Origin: Acetobacter sp.
GTDB lineage: Bacteria; Pseudomonadota; Alphaproteobacteria; Acetobacterales; Acetobacteraceae
NCBI RefSeq assembly: GCF_022483985.1
Contig: NZ_JAKVME010000001.1
Location: forward strand, 310,001-374,000
Reading direction: 5' to 3'
DNA length: 64,000 nucleotides
Shown: positions 27,729-36,863 of the stretch, one piece after another
Layout of the letters: every line of letters begins with the position of its first letter
Numbering within the stretch: the first letter of the stretch is position 1
Translations under genes and position numbers: made by a program
The notes under the pieces: model-generated
What the model was told of the DNA's origin: nothing
What the model saw: only the letters and a program-made list of their open reading frames with translations
Database searches by the model: none

Positions 27729-28208
27729 ATGATGAAGAAAATTCTCTTTTCCCTGAGTGCAGCCGCCTTTCTCGCCGGAGGCGTCGCTGTCTCCGGTCAG
27801 GCGCAAGCCGCAGCGGACGGGCAGCAGCTTTACACAGGCAATTGCAGCCTTTGCCATCAGGCCAGCGCCGCGGGCGTTGTCGGCCAGTTTCCGCCGCTCA
27901 AGGGACGGATCGCAGCCATTGCCTCCACGCCGGAAGGCAAGGCGTATGTGATGCACGTGCTGCTCAACGGTCTGACAGGGATGATCAAGGCGGGCGGCAA
28001 TCCCTATATGGGCTATATGCCGTCCTTCGGTGCCCAGAGTGACGAGAATATCGCGGCCATCCTGACCTATGTCGCGTCTCTCGGCGACGCAAAGCCCGCA
28101 CCGACCTTCACCGCTGATGAGGTGAAGAAAGAGCGCGCATCGTCACTGACGCCCATGGCTGTTCTTGAAGAGCGAAACAAGCTGAATGCCGCGCATCCGG
28201 TTCCCTGA
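27729..28208 (+). CDS. Monoheme c-type cytochrome, likely electron acceptor of the amine dehydrogenase
   Basis: The product has about 159 residues. The signal peptide ends at GQAQAA. One heme site CSLCH lies near residue 40, and a Met ligand candidate is in YMGYMPSF. It is soluble and periplasmic. Its gene directly follows mauA, the place of the orf-2 monoheme cytochrome in the Alcaligenes faecalis aau cluster. No amicyanin or azurin gene is present here, so this cytochrome probably takes electrons from TTQ; that is inference. Confidence 0.85.
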   Translation: MMKKILFSLSAAAFLAGGVAVSGQAQAAADGQQLYTGNCSLCHQASAAGVVGQFPPLKGRIAAIASTPEGKAYVMHVLLNGLTGMIKAGGNPYMGYMPSFGAQSDENIAAILTYVASLGDAKPAPTFTADEVKKERASSLTPMAVLEERNKLNAAHPVP

Positions 28209-28248
28209 GAAAACGGGGCAGTACGGTTCAGTCTCAGGAACGATCTTC

Positions 28249-28734
28249 ATGTTGCGGGTCGTTCCGCTCCTGATGCTGGTCTCGACGGGTGGTTTCCTTC
28301 TGTCGGGTGCTTCCCGCGCGGCGGATTCAGTGGAGCACGCCACGGTGCTTGACCATACCAGCGTGACCTATCTGTCTCATTGCGGTGGCTGTCACGGTAT
28401 TGAGGGCGTCTCCGGCAGCAGCTTCGTGCCCACCCTGCGCAACGCTGTCGGCGGATTTGCCTGCACGGAGGAAGGGCGGGCCTATCTGATTCGTGTGCCG
28501 GGTGTGTCGATGTCGCTCATCCGTGACGATCAGACTCTCGCGGATGTCATGAATTTCGTCATGTTCCGACTGGCGGGAACCAGCCTGCCAGCGGGATTCC
28601 GTCCTTACACGGCGGCTGAAATCCATCAATGGCGGAGGGAGCCTCTGTCCGTTCCGGATTTCATGGCGCAGCGTGGCCAGACCCTCGGGCGCTCTCTGGC
28701 GGCATGCGCACAGAAGACTGCAAAAAAACTGTAA
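28249..28734 (+). CDS. Second monoheme c-type cytochrome
   Basis: The product has about 161 residues, with a signal peptide ending at GASRAAD and one heme motif HCGGCH near residue 44. A Met-rich PGVSMSL stretch could give the sixth ligand. The C-terminus is basic (AQKTAKKL). The frame is open upstream to ATG 28186, inside the previous gene; ATG 28249 has AGGAACG upstream and begins the signal peptide. It could extend the electron path to the oxidase or interact with the porin-side proteins. It does not resemble diheme MauG. Confidence 0.82.
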   Translation: MLRVVPLLMLVSTGGFLLSGASRAADSVEHATVLDHTSVTYLSHCGGCHGIEGVSGSSFVPTLRNAVGGFACTEEGRAYLIRVPGVSMSLIRDDQTLADVMNFVMFRLAGTSLPAGFRPYTAAEIHQWRREPLSVPDFMAQRGQTLGRSLAACAQKTAKKL

Positions 28735-28824
28735 AAACAAAATGGTCGCCCATCTCTGTAATCTTCTGGATACCGGGAAGTCGCTGACCAGCCAGTATGA
28801 TGTCAGACAAGGAGTGTTCCGCGC

Positions 28825-30186
28825 ATGGTTTTTCGTCCCCGTCTCTCCATAGGCGCTTGTTTCGCGCTTCAGCTTGTTTCTCTGCCAGCTTTCGCTCAGG
28901 AGAGGCTGACACCGGAAGAGTCGGGACGCCCTCTGGTCAGCGAGGAAACAGAGGCGGAAAAAGCCGACGCAGCCAAGGTTGACGTGAATCTCAGGCCGCC
29001 CGGAAGCCATAGCTGGTTTGATGATCTTGAAGGTCACATCGTGGTCGAGGCTGGTGTCAACGGCAACCCCTGGACCCATACGGGGCGCAACTGGGCGCAG
29101 TCTTACGTCGATCGCGCCAACACGGCGACGCTCAATCAGATTACGGGCACATTGTCTCATCCGGTTTCGGAAATTGGCGCGGGTTATGGGCTCGGTTTCA
29201 CGTTTGAAGTCCTGTATGGCTCCGACGCCCGTTTCAATCCGACGATCGGTATGGCGGATGGCGCGATAACGGGCCTGTATCAGTTTGCGCCGACACAGGC
29301 GCATATTGACGCGCATCTTCCCTGGTTCACCAAGGATGGTGTCGATCTTCAGATCGGACAGATGTACGGTATGCAGGGTGTGGAGGGGACGGACGCACTG
29401 GAACGGCCTTTCTACAGCTACAATTATTCATCGGATTTCATTGTGCCGTTTGAAGTGGTCGGTGTGACGGCAACTGTCCATCTGGCCGAGCATTTCGACT
29501 GGATTCTCGGCGTCAACGCCGGAAATTCGACAAGCTTTGGCGGTGCGAAAAACAACAGCCGTCCGAAAGGCTATTTCGGTTTCCAGTCAAACGGTCTGCT
29601 TGACGGAAAGCTGGATATCTCCGCTCTCGCTTATGTCGGGCCACAGCAGAGCGTGTATGCCATCGGGCGCGACGCCAATCATGAGATGGAATATATCGGC
29701 GACATCATCGCGTCCTACAAGATCAACGACAGGACGACATTCACGCTTAATGGCACCTACTTCCACGATGACTATCTTCGAGATGATGTTTACGGAGTCA
29801 CGGCCTATTTTTCCCACGATTTCTATCCGTGGCTGACTTTTAACGCCCGTGGCGAAGTCTTTCGCGACAATAATGGCGGCGTTGTCGGCAATAACACGTC
29901 TTCCATGTCTTACATCAACCAGTTACGCGGACGCGCTTATCCTTATGATTACGCCGCAGGAACCACCTATAGTGAACTGACCGTCGGCGTGGCTTATCGT
30001 CCGCAGTTTCTGCATCTGCCGAAAGGCAGCCTGACCATCCGTCCGGAGCTGCGTCTGGACAAATCCCTGAGTGGAACAAGGCCTTTCAACCGCGTGTCGT
30101 CAACGGATGATCCAACCATCAATTATGCGAATAACGGCACCAACAACATGTTCTGGTTCAGTTGTGACGCGATCTGGGCGTTCTGA
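28825..30186 (+). CDS. Outer-membrane porin, BBP2/OmpL-like beta-barrel
   Basis: The product is 453 residues. A signal peptide (PAFAQE) precedes a charged linker of about 35 residues (EESGRPLVSEETEAEKADAA) and a barrel of about 400 residues with many aromatic-ended strands, closing with ...MFWFSCDAIWAF. It resembles putative beta-barrel porin-2 (OmpL-like) proteins. AAGGAG precedes the ATG. Lying inside the amine dehydrogenase operon, it may admit the amine substrate to the periplasm. The family is judged from pattern only. Confidence 0.75.
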   Translation: MVFRPRLSIGACFALQLVSLPAFAQERLTPEESGRPLVSEETEAEKADAAKVDVNLRPPGSHSWFDDLEGHIVVEAGVNGNPWTHTGRNWAQSYVDRANTATLNQITGTLSHPVSEIGAGYGLGFTFEVLYGSDARFNPTIGMADGAITGLYQFAPTQAHIDAHLPWFTKDGVDLQIGQMYGMQGVEGTDALERPFYSYNYSSDFIVPFEVVGVTATVHLAEHFDWILGVNAGNSTSFGGAKNNSRPKGYFGFQSNGLLDGKLDISALAYVGPQQSVYAIGRDANHEMEYIGDIIASYKINDRTTFTLNGTYFHDDYLRDDVYGVTAYFSHDFYPWLTFNARGEVFRDNNGGVVGNNTSSMSYINQLRGRAYPYDYAAGTTYSELTVGVAYRPQFLHLPKGSLTIRPELRLDKSLSGTRPFNRVSSTDDPTINYANNGTNNMFWFSCDAIWAF

Positions 30187-30189
30187 GGC

Positions 30190-30810
30190 ATGTTGACTGG
30201 AACGGGGGCGATGACAGCGCTGGTTTGCGGCAATGTGCTGCTGACTGTCGTTCTGCTGGCGACCTTTTTTGTGACATGGCGGCTGACCCGTCAGGTCAGG
30301 CGGCTTTTCCGCGAAGTCGCACCGGCGGGCGCGCTGACAGGATCGAAAGGCCCGCAGCCGGGCGATACCTGTCCGTCGGGGCCATTCCGTTTGCTGAATG
30401 GAGCCGCGTTCAGTCCGGCAGACGGTCGGGAGGCGACGCTACTGCTGTTTGTCTCCGCGACCTGTCCCGTATCGCGAAAGATCATTCCGATTGCACAGGA
30501 TTTCTGCCGGAAGGAGCGTGTCGATCTGATTTTCGCGGGGGATGACGCCTCTGAGGTTCAGCAGCGTTTTGCTCAGCAGTCGGGTGTAAAGGCAGATCAT
30601 TTTGTCAATGATTCCGTTATCGGACGCGTGCTTGAGGTTGATAAACTTCCTGCTGCTTTCCTACTTTCTTCGGAGGGAGTCATTCTGTCACGTGGTCTGG
30701 TGAACAGCCGGGAACATCTGGAAAGTCTGCTCAACGCCTGGGAAAGCGGTTTTACAACGGTGCAGGATTACATCACGCACCGCAAGCAACAGAAAATTCA
30801 GACCGTCTGA
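30190..30810 (+). CDS. Second MauD-like protein with incomplete active site
   Basis: The product has 206 residues. An N-terminal helix (about residues 10-30) and thioredoxin-like domain align along their length with the MauD at 26544. The active site is VSATCPVSRKIIPIA: the first Cys is kept and the second is Ser (CxxS). VDKLPAAFLLSSEG carries the cis-Pro. CxxS variants cannot reduce or oxidise by the normal two-Cys cycle but can bind a client as mixed disulfide. It begins three bases after the porin stop and ends the operon. Confidence 0.82.
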   Translation: MLTGTGAMTALVCGNVLLTVVLLATFFVTWRLTRQVRRLFREVAPAGALTGSKGPQPGDTCPSGPFRLLNGAAFSPADGREATLLLFVSATCPVSRKIIPIAQDFCRKERVDLIFAGDDASEVQQRFAQQSGVKADHFVNDSVIGRVLEVDKLPAAFLLSSEGVILSRGLVNSREHLESLLNAWESGFTTVQDYITHRKQQKIQTV

Positions 30811-30819
30811 CGGGTTTCT

Positions 30820-31060
30820 CTCCGCCAGTAATTCCTGCCACAATCGGAATTCTTATTTTCGGAAAAGGGACGTCTGGAAGAACGGGCGTGTCATATCAGA
30901 GGCTCTTCCGCCTGTAATTCCTGCCGGAGAGATTGACGGGGCGCTGCCCTGCACCCCGCCACAGGCGCGCCTTTGGAAACCGTTTGCTTTCAATCAATCG
31001 GGATCAAGGGGCCTGTGGTCTCTTGCGGGCGTGGGCAGAGCCCGCATAAAGATCATGCCA
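30820..31060. repeat. Intergenic repeat element, copy A, with short direct repeats
   Basis: Two direct repeats, CCGCCAGTAATTCCTGCC (near 30821) and CCGCCTGTAATTCCTGCC (near 30908), come first. Next comes GGGGCGCTGCCCTGCACCCC (about 30938-30957). It is an inverted partner of the later GGCCTGTGGTC...GGGCAGAGCCCGC segment (about 31010-31045). The 30963-31054 part matches the reverse complement of 53357-53448 in several blocks. No coding sequence is present. It lies between convergent operons. Confidence 0.7.
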
Positions 31061-31074
31061 TAGGGCCGACCGTA

Positions 31075-32319
31075 TCAGTCTGCTTTTTTCGTAAAGTCGC
31101 TGAAGGCGTGTTCCGAGGGCTTTCCTTCCGTAAAATGCGTCATGACAAAAGCTGCGATGTCATTCAGGTCTTTCTGGCTGTAATTGCCGCCAGAGAAACC
31201 GGGCATGGTCTGCTTCCCGTCTTCCGTCATCAGGAGCGAGCCATTCATGATGACATGGAGCAGGTTGCGGCCGTTGTCCGCGCTGAGGCTGCGGGCTCCG
31301 GCGATATCGGCGAAAACCGACTGGCGGCCGCTGCCGTCGGGAAGATGGCAGCCGCTACAGGCTGATGCGAACAGACGCGCTCCGTTTGTCTGCTGGGGAA
31401 GGGTGCTATCGCCGGGAAGAGGCTGACGTGCAGCCGCTGCGCCATCAGCCGATGTCAGAGGTTTTACATCACGCAGATAGACGATCATGGCGTGAATATC
31501 AGCCGGTTTCAGATGGCGCAGGCTGTAGCTGATCACTTCGGCCATATCGCCTGACGCCGTGCCATGACCATCGGCATGGCCGGTAGACAGATAGTCAGCA
31601 AGAGCCTGATCGGTCCATGCGCCGAGACCGCTGTTTTTGTCGGAGGTTATGTTGTAGGCGCGTTGGCCATTGACGACATTGCCAGAAAAAGCCTGCTCTT
31701 TTGAAAGACCGAACGTCATTGTGCGCGGTGAATGGCAGTCAGCGCAGTGTCCGGGACCTTCGACCAGATAGCGTCCCCTGTTCCATTCGGGAGATTTCCT
31801 CGGATCATCAGGATAGGCCGAGGCCGGACCATTGAGCATGTTCCAGCCGATCATCAGGGCCCGGATGGAGAACGGGAATTTTACCTGATTGGCTGGAACG
31901 GTGTTGGGGGAGGCGGGGATTGTAGCAAGCCAGGTGCGGAGATCCCTGACCTCGTCCGCGCTCATCCGGGAATAGGCCGGATAAGGCATGGCGGGATAGA
32001 GATGCTTCCAGCCCGGAGAGACCCCGTCACGCACCGATTTTACGAATTCATCATCTGTCCATCGGCCAATTCCATGAACCGGGTCCGGCGTGATGTTCGG
32101 GGAATAGATAACCCCGATCCCCGGCACATTGAAAGCGCGGCCACCAGCGAACGGCGCGCCTCCGGGTGCGGTATGGCAGGCTTCACAGTCGGCTGCGCGT
32201 GCAAGATATTCGCCCCGTTCAAGTGAGGAAGCTGTGGCCGCATGCGCAGTCGAGAACAGGCTGGTTGCCGCCAGCAGAGTAAGCGCGAAACAGGAATGTG
32301 AGACAGGGTTGCGGCTCAT
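31075..32319 (-). CDS. Aldehyde dehydrogenase triheme cytochrome c subunit
   Basis: The product has 414 residues, with a signal peptide ending AHAAT. Three heme motifs are seen: CEACH (about residue 45), CADCH (about 193) and CSGCH (about 323). This is the layout of the membrane-associated cytochrome subunits of acetic acid bacterial alcohol and aldehyde dehydrogenases. It should pass electrons from the molybdenum subunit to ubiquinone. The start overlaps the stop of the large subunit gene (ATGA). Gene order 2Fe-2S, large, cytochrome c matches the AldFGH kind. Confidence 0.9.
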   Translation of the reverse strand: MSRNPVSHSCFALTLLAATSLFSTAHAATASSLERGEYLARAADCEACHTAPGGAPFAGGRAFNVPGIGVIYSPNITPDPVHGIGRWTDDEFVKSVRDGVSPGWKHLYPAMPYPAYSRMSADEVRDLRTWLATIPASPNTVPANQVKFPFSIRALMIGWNMLNGPASAYPDDPRKSPEWNRGRYLVEGPGHCADCHSPRTMTFGLSKEQAFSGNVVNGQRAYNITSDKNSGLGAWTDQALADYLSTGHADGHGTASGDMAEVISYSLRHLKPADIHAMIVYLRDVKPLTSADGAAAARQPLPGDSTLPQQTNGARLFASACSGCHLPDGSGRQSVFADIAGARSLSADNGRNLLHVIMNGSLLMTEDGKQTMPGFSGGNYSQKDLNDIAAFVMTHFTEGKPSEHAFSDFTKKAD

Positions 32320-34472
32320 TGTGCTGTCTCCTTTGCCTGATTCCTGCTGGAAAGCAGGGGGAGTGTCCGATAACGGCGTCCCTGCGCCGCAGCCATCGCA
32401 TTGGCCAGCGCCGGAGCCGCCGCCGCTGTTCCAACCTCGCCGATGCCACCGGGATCTTCCGTGCTGGCGATCAGATGGACGTCAATGCGACGGGGCGCTT
32501 CGTTCATGCGCATTACACGCCATGTATTGAAGTTGTTTTCCTGCACGCGACCATTTTCCAGAGTAATCTCATTGTAGAGGGCCGCGCTGAAACCAAAGAT
32601 CAGGCCGCCTTCAATCTGGGAAATCACCTGATCCGGATTGACGACCTGTCCGCAATCCACCACCGCCGTAACGCGATGAATGATGACAGTCCCGGATGTC
32701 GGCATCTCGATTTCCGCAATGGTGGCCATGTAGGAGCCGAAGGCAAACTGGAGCACGACGCCACGCGCCCGACCGTTGGGCGCAGGGTCACTCCAGCCTG
32801 CCTCCCTGACGACCCTGTCCAGAACAGCAATGGCGCGGGCATTGTCTTTCGCCAGTTCCCTGCGATAGGCGACCGGATCAGCGCCAGCTTTTACCGCAAG
32901 TTCGTCAATGAAATTTTCCACGACAAACAGGCCGCGCGTGCCGCCGACCCCCCGCCACCACGCGGTGATGACGCCCGGCGCCTCCCGTCTTGCGAATTCC
33001 AGCCTGTAGGCGCCGTAGCTGTAGGGTGTGACCAGAGTGGCGACGGAAAGATCCTCGTCATATCCATCTTTTGTCAGTTCCGGCGGATCCCAGCGGGCGA
33101 CAACGGCCGGGCCGACAATGCGATGTTTCATCGCCGTGACGTGACCCTTTTCATCCAGACCTGCCGTGACCTCGTCAACATAGGCGGGCCGGTAGCGGTC
33201 GCGTGTGATGTCCTCCTCACGACTCCAGACAATTTTCAGCGGATAGCTGGTCTGTTTCGCAAACTGCACACATTGCGTGATGTATTCATGCTCCAGCCGT
33301 CGTCCAAACCCGCCGCCAATATACTGACTGTGAATGAAGACCTTTTCCTTGGGCAGACCAGTGACGTCTGCCGCCGTTTCCTGCGCCCGATCAGCGACCT
33401 GCGTGCCAACCCAGACATCACAGCCGTCGGGACGGACATGGGCCGTGCAATTGATCGGCTCCATGGTGGCATGAGCCAGCATGGGCTGCTGGTAAACAGC
33501 GCTGTATGTGGAATGGGATTTTGCAATGACAGCATCGGCGTCTCCTTTCGGGTCCGGGATGATCGCCGGTCCCTTCAGGCCGTCATGCAACTGATCATAG
33601 ATTGTCTGCGTGCTGACGCGGGCATTGTCGTTCTCACTCCACACAGGACGCAGGGCCTGTAACCCCTTGTGGGCCACCCAGTAATGTTCGCCGACAACAC
33701 AGATGGCATCCTTGGCGTCATTGACCAGAACCGCCACAACACCACGCACGGCCATGGCGGCGTCACGATCCAGATGGAGCAGCGTGCTGCCTATGACCGG
33801 GCTTGCGGCTACTGTTCCGACCTTCTGGTTGGGGATCTGCATATCAATCCCGAAAGCGGCGGTGCCCCGCACTTTGATGGCGCTGTCGATACGGTGCTGG
33901 GGCTTGCCGATCAGTCTGTAATCGGCTGCGGCCTTGAGCGCAGGGGCTTTGGGAAGAGGAAGCTTTGCGGCATCCGTCGCCAGTTCGCCAAACGTGAATG
34001 TCCGGCCGGACGCCGTGTGTGTGACAACCCCCGATGCAGCGCTACAGCTTGCTGTCTCTACTTTCCACCGGTCGGCGGCAGCCTGAATCAGAACGGTTCT
34101 TGCGGCGGCTCCCGCTTCGCGCAGAGGCTTCCATTCGGTCATGATCGACGTGGAGCCACCTGTGATCTCGGCGCTGCCGGGAGGTGCGGCCTCGATCCCG
34201 ATCTGCGCCAGATCGACCCCGAGTTCCTCGGCGATCAGCATGACGGATGATGTGTAGATACCTTGCCCCATTTCGATATTGGGCAGGATCAGCGTGATGC
34301 TGTTGTCCGGCGTAATGCGGATATAGGCGTTGGGCGCAAAAGGCGCTGTGGCGTTTTCGACCAGCATACCGGTGGACGCGCGCGGGGAGGTGGATGGCCA
34401 GAGTGTCGCCAGCAGCAATCCGCCACCACCAAAAAGCGCGGCGCGGCGGGTGGTGAGGAGAGGGCGGGTCAT
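32316..34472 (-). CDS. Periplasmic aldehyde dehydrogenase, molybdopterin-binding subunit
   Basis: Xanthine-oxidase family subunit of 718 residues. It opens with a Tat-like leader ([20 protein letters not shown]). [25 protein letters not shown] and [10 protein letters not shown] are Moco-binding loops, and [12 protein letters not shown] near the C-terminus carries the catalytic Glu. The short N-terminal form places it with isoquinoline oxidoreductase and AldH-type enzymes. Aldehydes are the likely substrates, but isoquinoline-type oxidation cannot be excluded. ATG 34472 overlaps the stop of the small subunit gene (ATGA). Confidence 0.9.
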   Translation of the reverse strand: MTRPLLTTRRAALFGGGGLLLATLWPSTSPRASTGMLVENATAPFAPNAYIRITPDNSITLILPNIEMGQGIYTSSVMLIAEELGVDLAQIGIEAAPPGSAEITGGSTSIMTEWKPLREAGAAARTVLIQAAADRWKVETASCSAASGVVTHTASGRTFTFGELATDAAKLPLPKAPALKAAADYRLIGKPQHRIDSAIKVRGTAAFGIDMQIPNQKVGTVAASPVIGSTLLHLDRDAAMAVRGVVAVLVNDAKDAICVVGEHYWVAHKGLQALRPVWSENDNARVSTQTIYDQLHDGLKGPAIIPDPKGDADAVIAKSHSTYSAVYQQPMLAHATMEPINCTAHVRPDGCDVWVGTQVADRAQETAADVTGLPKEKVFIHSQYIGGGFGRRLEHEYITQCVQFAKQTSYPLKIVWSREEDITRDRYRPAYVDEVTAGLDEKGHVTAMKHRIVGPAVVARWDPPELTKDGYDEDLSVATLVTPYSYGAYRLEFARREAPGVITAWWRGVGGTRGLFVVENFIDELAVKAGADPVAYRRELAKDNARAIAVLDRVVREAGWSDPAPNGRARGVVLQFAFGSYMATIAEIEMPTSGTVIIHRVTAVVDCGQVVNPDQVISQIEGGLIFGFSAALYNEITLENGRVQENNFNTWRVMRMNEAPRRIDVHLIASTEDPGGIGEVGTAAAAPALANAMAAAQGRRYRTLPLLSSRNQAKETAQ

Positions 34473-34930
34473 GCTGTTTCTCCCGCTGCCAGATGAATCG
34501 CCTTGCGGATGCGCATGTAGGTGCCGCACCGGCACATGTTGCCGGACATGGCGCTGTCGATCTGTTCATCTGTCGGATTGGGAACGGCTTTCAGCAACCC
34601 GATTGCCGCCATCACCTGTCCGGGCTGGCAGTAACCGCACTGCACGACATCAAGGTCAGTCCAGGCTTTTGTGACCGCATGCACGATAGGATCAGCATTA
34701 TCCACGCCTTCGATAGTCGTGACGGACTGCTCGCCAATCGTGCCCACAGGAAGGCTACAGGCGCGAACAGGATGGCCGTCGAGATGCACTGTGCAGACGC
34801 CGCACTGGGCGATGCCGCAGCCGAATTTCGTGCCGTTCAGTCCCAATATGTCGCGCAGCACCCACAGCAGAGGCGTATCGGGATCGACATTGATCGAATG
34901 TGTCTGCCCATTCACGCGCAATGTCTGCAT
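34469..34930 (-). CDS. Aldehyde dehydrogenase 2Fe-2S subunit
   Basis: The product has 153 residues and two 2Fe-2S clusters. The plant-type cluster uses [18 protein letters not shown] and CSLP (about residues 36-60). The second uses CGYCQPGQV and [12 protein letters not shown] (about residues 97-140). It transfers electrons from the Moco subunit to the cytochrome subunit. No own signal is present, so it is probably exported with the large subunit's Tat leader. It is the first gene of the operon. Confidence 0.94.
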   Translation of the reverse strand: MQTLRVNGQTHSINVDPDTPLLWVLRDILGLNGTKFGCGIAQCGVCTVHLDGHPVRACSLPVGTIGEQSVTTIEGVDNADPIVHAVTKAWTDLDVVQCGYCQPGQVMAAIGLLKAVPNPTDEQIDSAMSGNMCRCGTYMRIRKAIHLAAGETA

Positions 34931-35231
34931 GTGAGTCCTCTTGAGTGTTGTGGCTGCATCGTTTCATTATAACAGCTCAGGATTATTCTGGCTGCATAAT
35001 TAAAAAAATATTTGTCTGTATATATTGAAATATAGATGGGTGTATTTTGAATCTGTACTGTTTCTCTCCGGATATATTCACGGAAAAGAGACTGTTGGCG
35101 ATGAGATGAGTGTTTCTGTTCCAGATAGAAAATAGTCGGAAAGAGAAGGGTGGTCTGATTTTGCCTGTCCTGTTCTCCCCGGCAGTTCTGTGTAAATCTG
35201 CCGCCTGATTTTGATCTTTCGGGAAGATTTC
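34931..35231. other. AT-rich divergent promoter region
   Basis: About 300 bases between the aldehyde dehydrogenase operon and the MFS exporter gene, with no gene. The 34970-35060 segment is very AT-rich and should carry at least one promoter. Confidence 0.5.
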
Positions 35232-36740
35232 GTGCAGTCCACCTCAAATACGGAGGCTTCAGCGACAAGCCGTCCTGTGACACGGACCCTTGTTTTTACG
35301 GGCCTGATCCTCACCATGATCATGGCGGCGCTGGACCAGAGCATCGTCTCGACAGCACTGCCGACCATCGTGAGCGATCTGGGTGGGCTGGCGCATATCT
35401 CGTGGATCGTCACGGCGTTCATGCTGACTTCCACCATCGCCACCCCCATGTATGGCAGGCTGTCGGACATGTTCGGACGCAGGCCGCTCCTTGCTTTCAG
35501 CATCGGCGCTTTCCTGTTTGCCTCGCTCCTGTGCGGCGTGGCCCAGAGCATGTGGCAACTGGTGTTGTTCCGTGGGCTTCAGGGAATTGGCGCTGGCGGT
35601 CTGATGACGCTGTCACAGACGGTCGTCGGCGATATCGTGCCGCCACAGCAACGGGGACGGTATCAGGGGCTGTTCACGGGAGCCTTTGCCGTCAGCAGTG
35701 TCACAGGACCGTTTCTGGGCGGCGTGCTGACAAGCACACTCTCATGGCGATGGGTGTTTCTCGTCAATCTGCCTGTCGGCCTGCTCGCCTTCACGCTGAT
35801 CATGCTGGGGCTGCCTGCCGGTCGCGCAGGTGGAAAACCCCGGATTGATTATCTCGGAGCGGTTCTGCTGAGCGTCGCCACGACGGGTTTTCTGCTGCTG
35901 TTCAATTCCATCGGCACAACGTTCGCATGGACCTCGCCTCTGGCGGGCCTGCTTTTCGGTTGCAGCGCCGTTTTTCTGGTGCTGTTCGTTCGACAGGAAA
36001 TGCGCGCGCCAGAACCTCTGGTCAGTCTCGACCTATTACGAATTCTGGATTTCTCCGTGTGCGTCGCGGCTACCGGCATCATGTCGTTCGCCATGATGGG
36101 TTCAATGATTTTCCTGCCGCTGTATTACCAGCTCGTCCTTGGTGAGACGCCCGAAGTCTCCGGTCTGATGATGTTGCCACAGGTCGGCACCATGATGATC
36201 AGTTCGGTTTTGGGAGGCTATGTCTCGTCAAAGACCCAGCGCTATGAACTGTTGCTGGTCATTGGCGTGGGGATTGAATTTGCCGGCCTCAGCCTGATTG
36301 CTCTGTGCGCTCATCATGGTGCGTCGCCCCTGTTCTTTCTGCTGAGTCTGGGCGCTTTGGGGATCGGCATGGGTATCGGCATGCCGAATGCGACGGTCCT
36401 CATCCAGAACTCCGTGCCCGGCAGCAGGCTCGGTATTGCGACGGCCATGATGTCCTTTATCCGCTCGCTAGGTGGTTCGCTCGGCGTGGCGCTTTCAGGC
36501 GGCGTCACGGCGCTGACCTTGCAGAAAAACCTGAGTGATTTGCCAGAAAAAATCGATATCGCGGCTTTTCTGGAAAAAGGAATGGCGGCGATCAAGTCTG
36601 TTTCGCCGGACGTGCATACGGAAGTGACGGAGGCCTACAAGGGAGCGATCAGCGCTAGTCTCAGTGTCAGCAGCAGCTTTATGTTTCTGGCGTTTCTGAT
36701 GATTTTGGGGTTGGTGATCCGGCAGGGGAGGAAGAGGTAA
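35232..36740 (+). CDS. MFS drug exporter, DHA2 (14-helix) family
   Basis: The product has 502 residues and about 14 membrane helices. LDQSIVSTALPTI in helix 1, GRLSDMFGRRPLL (motif A) after helix 2, and GLFTGAFAVSSVTGPFLGG (motif C) in helix 5 define a DHA2 proton antiporter. Substrate is not predictable. GTG 35232 is the chosen start because GGGAAG lies eight bases before it; the longer TTG at 35211 lacks a SD. There is no regulator gene next to it. Confidence 0.9.
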   Translation: MQSTSNTEASATSRPVTRTLVFTGLILTMIMAALDQSIVSTALPTIVSDLGGLAHISWIVTAFMLTSTIATPMYGRLSDMFGRRPLLAFSIGAFLFASLLCGVAQSMWQLVLFRGLQGIGAGGLMTLSQTVVGDIVPPQQRGRYQGLFTGAFAVSSVTGPFLGGVLTSTLSWRWVFLVNLPVGLLAFTLIMLGLPAGRAGGKPRIDYLGAVLLSVATTGFLLLFNSIGTTFAWTSPLAGLLFGCSAVFLVLFVRQEMRAPEPLVSLDLLRILDFSVCVAATGIMSFAMMGSMIFLPLYYQLVLGETPEVSGLMMLPQVGTMMISSVLGGYVSSKTQRYELLLVIGVGIEFAGLSLIALCAHHGASPLFFLLSLGALGIGMGIGMPNATVLIQNSVPGSRLGIATAMMSFIRSLGGSLGVALSGGVTALTLQKNLSDLPEKIDIAAFLEKGMAAIKSVSPDVHTEVTEAYKGAISASLSVSSSFMFLAFLMILGLVIRQGRKR

Positions 36741-36863
36741 TGTTGTTGATATGGTTTCTGTCATAAAGCTTGATGTGCTCTGGTAATAGATCGCTCTATT
36801 CTTTTACTTACTCGCGTATATCAATCGAGCCAGACATGTAGTCGACTGAGAATTTTATAGGAT

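Noticed and set aside
27729..28734. MauG function for the two cytochromes after mauA
   Set aside because: Each has only one CxxCH and is about 160 residues, whereas MauG is a much larger diheme protein.
32298..33662. 454-codon open frame on the plus strand
   Set aside because: It is opposite the aldehyde dehydrogenase large subunit, with no domain or ribosome site.
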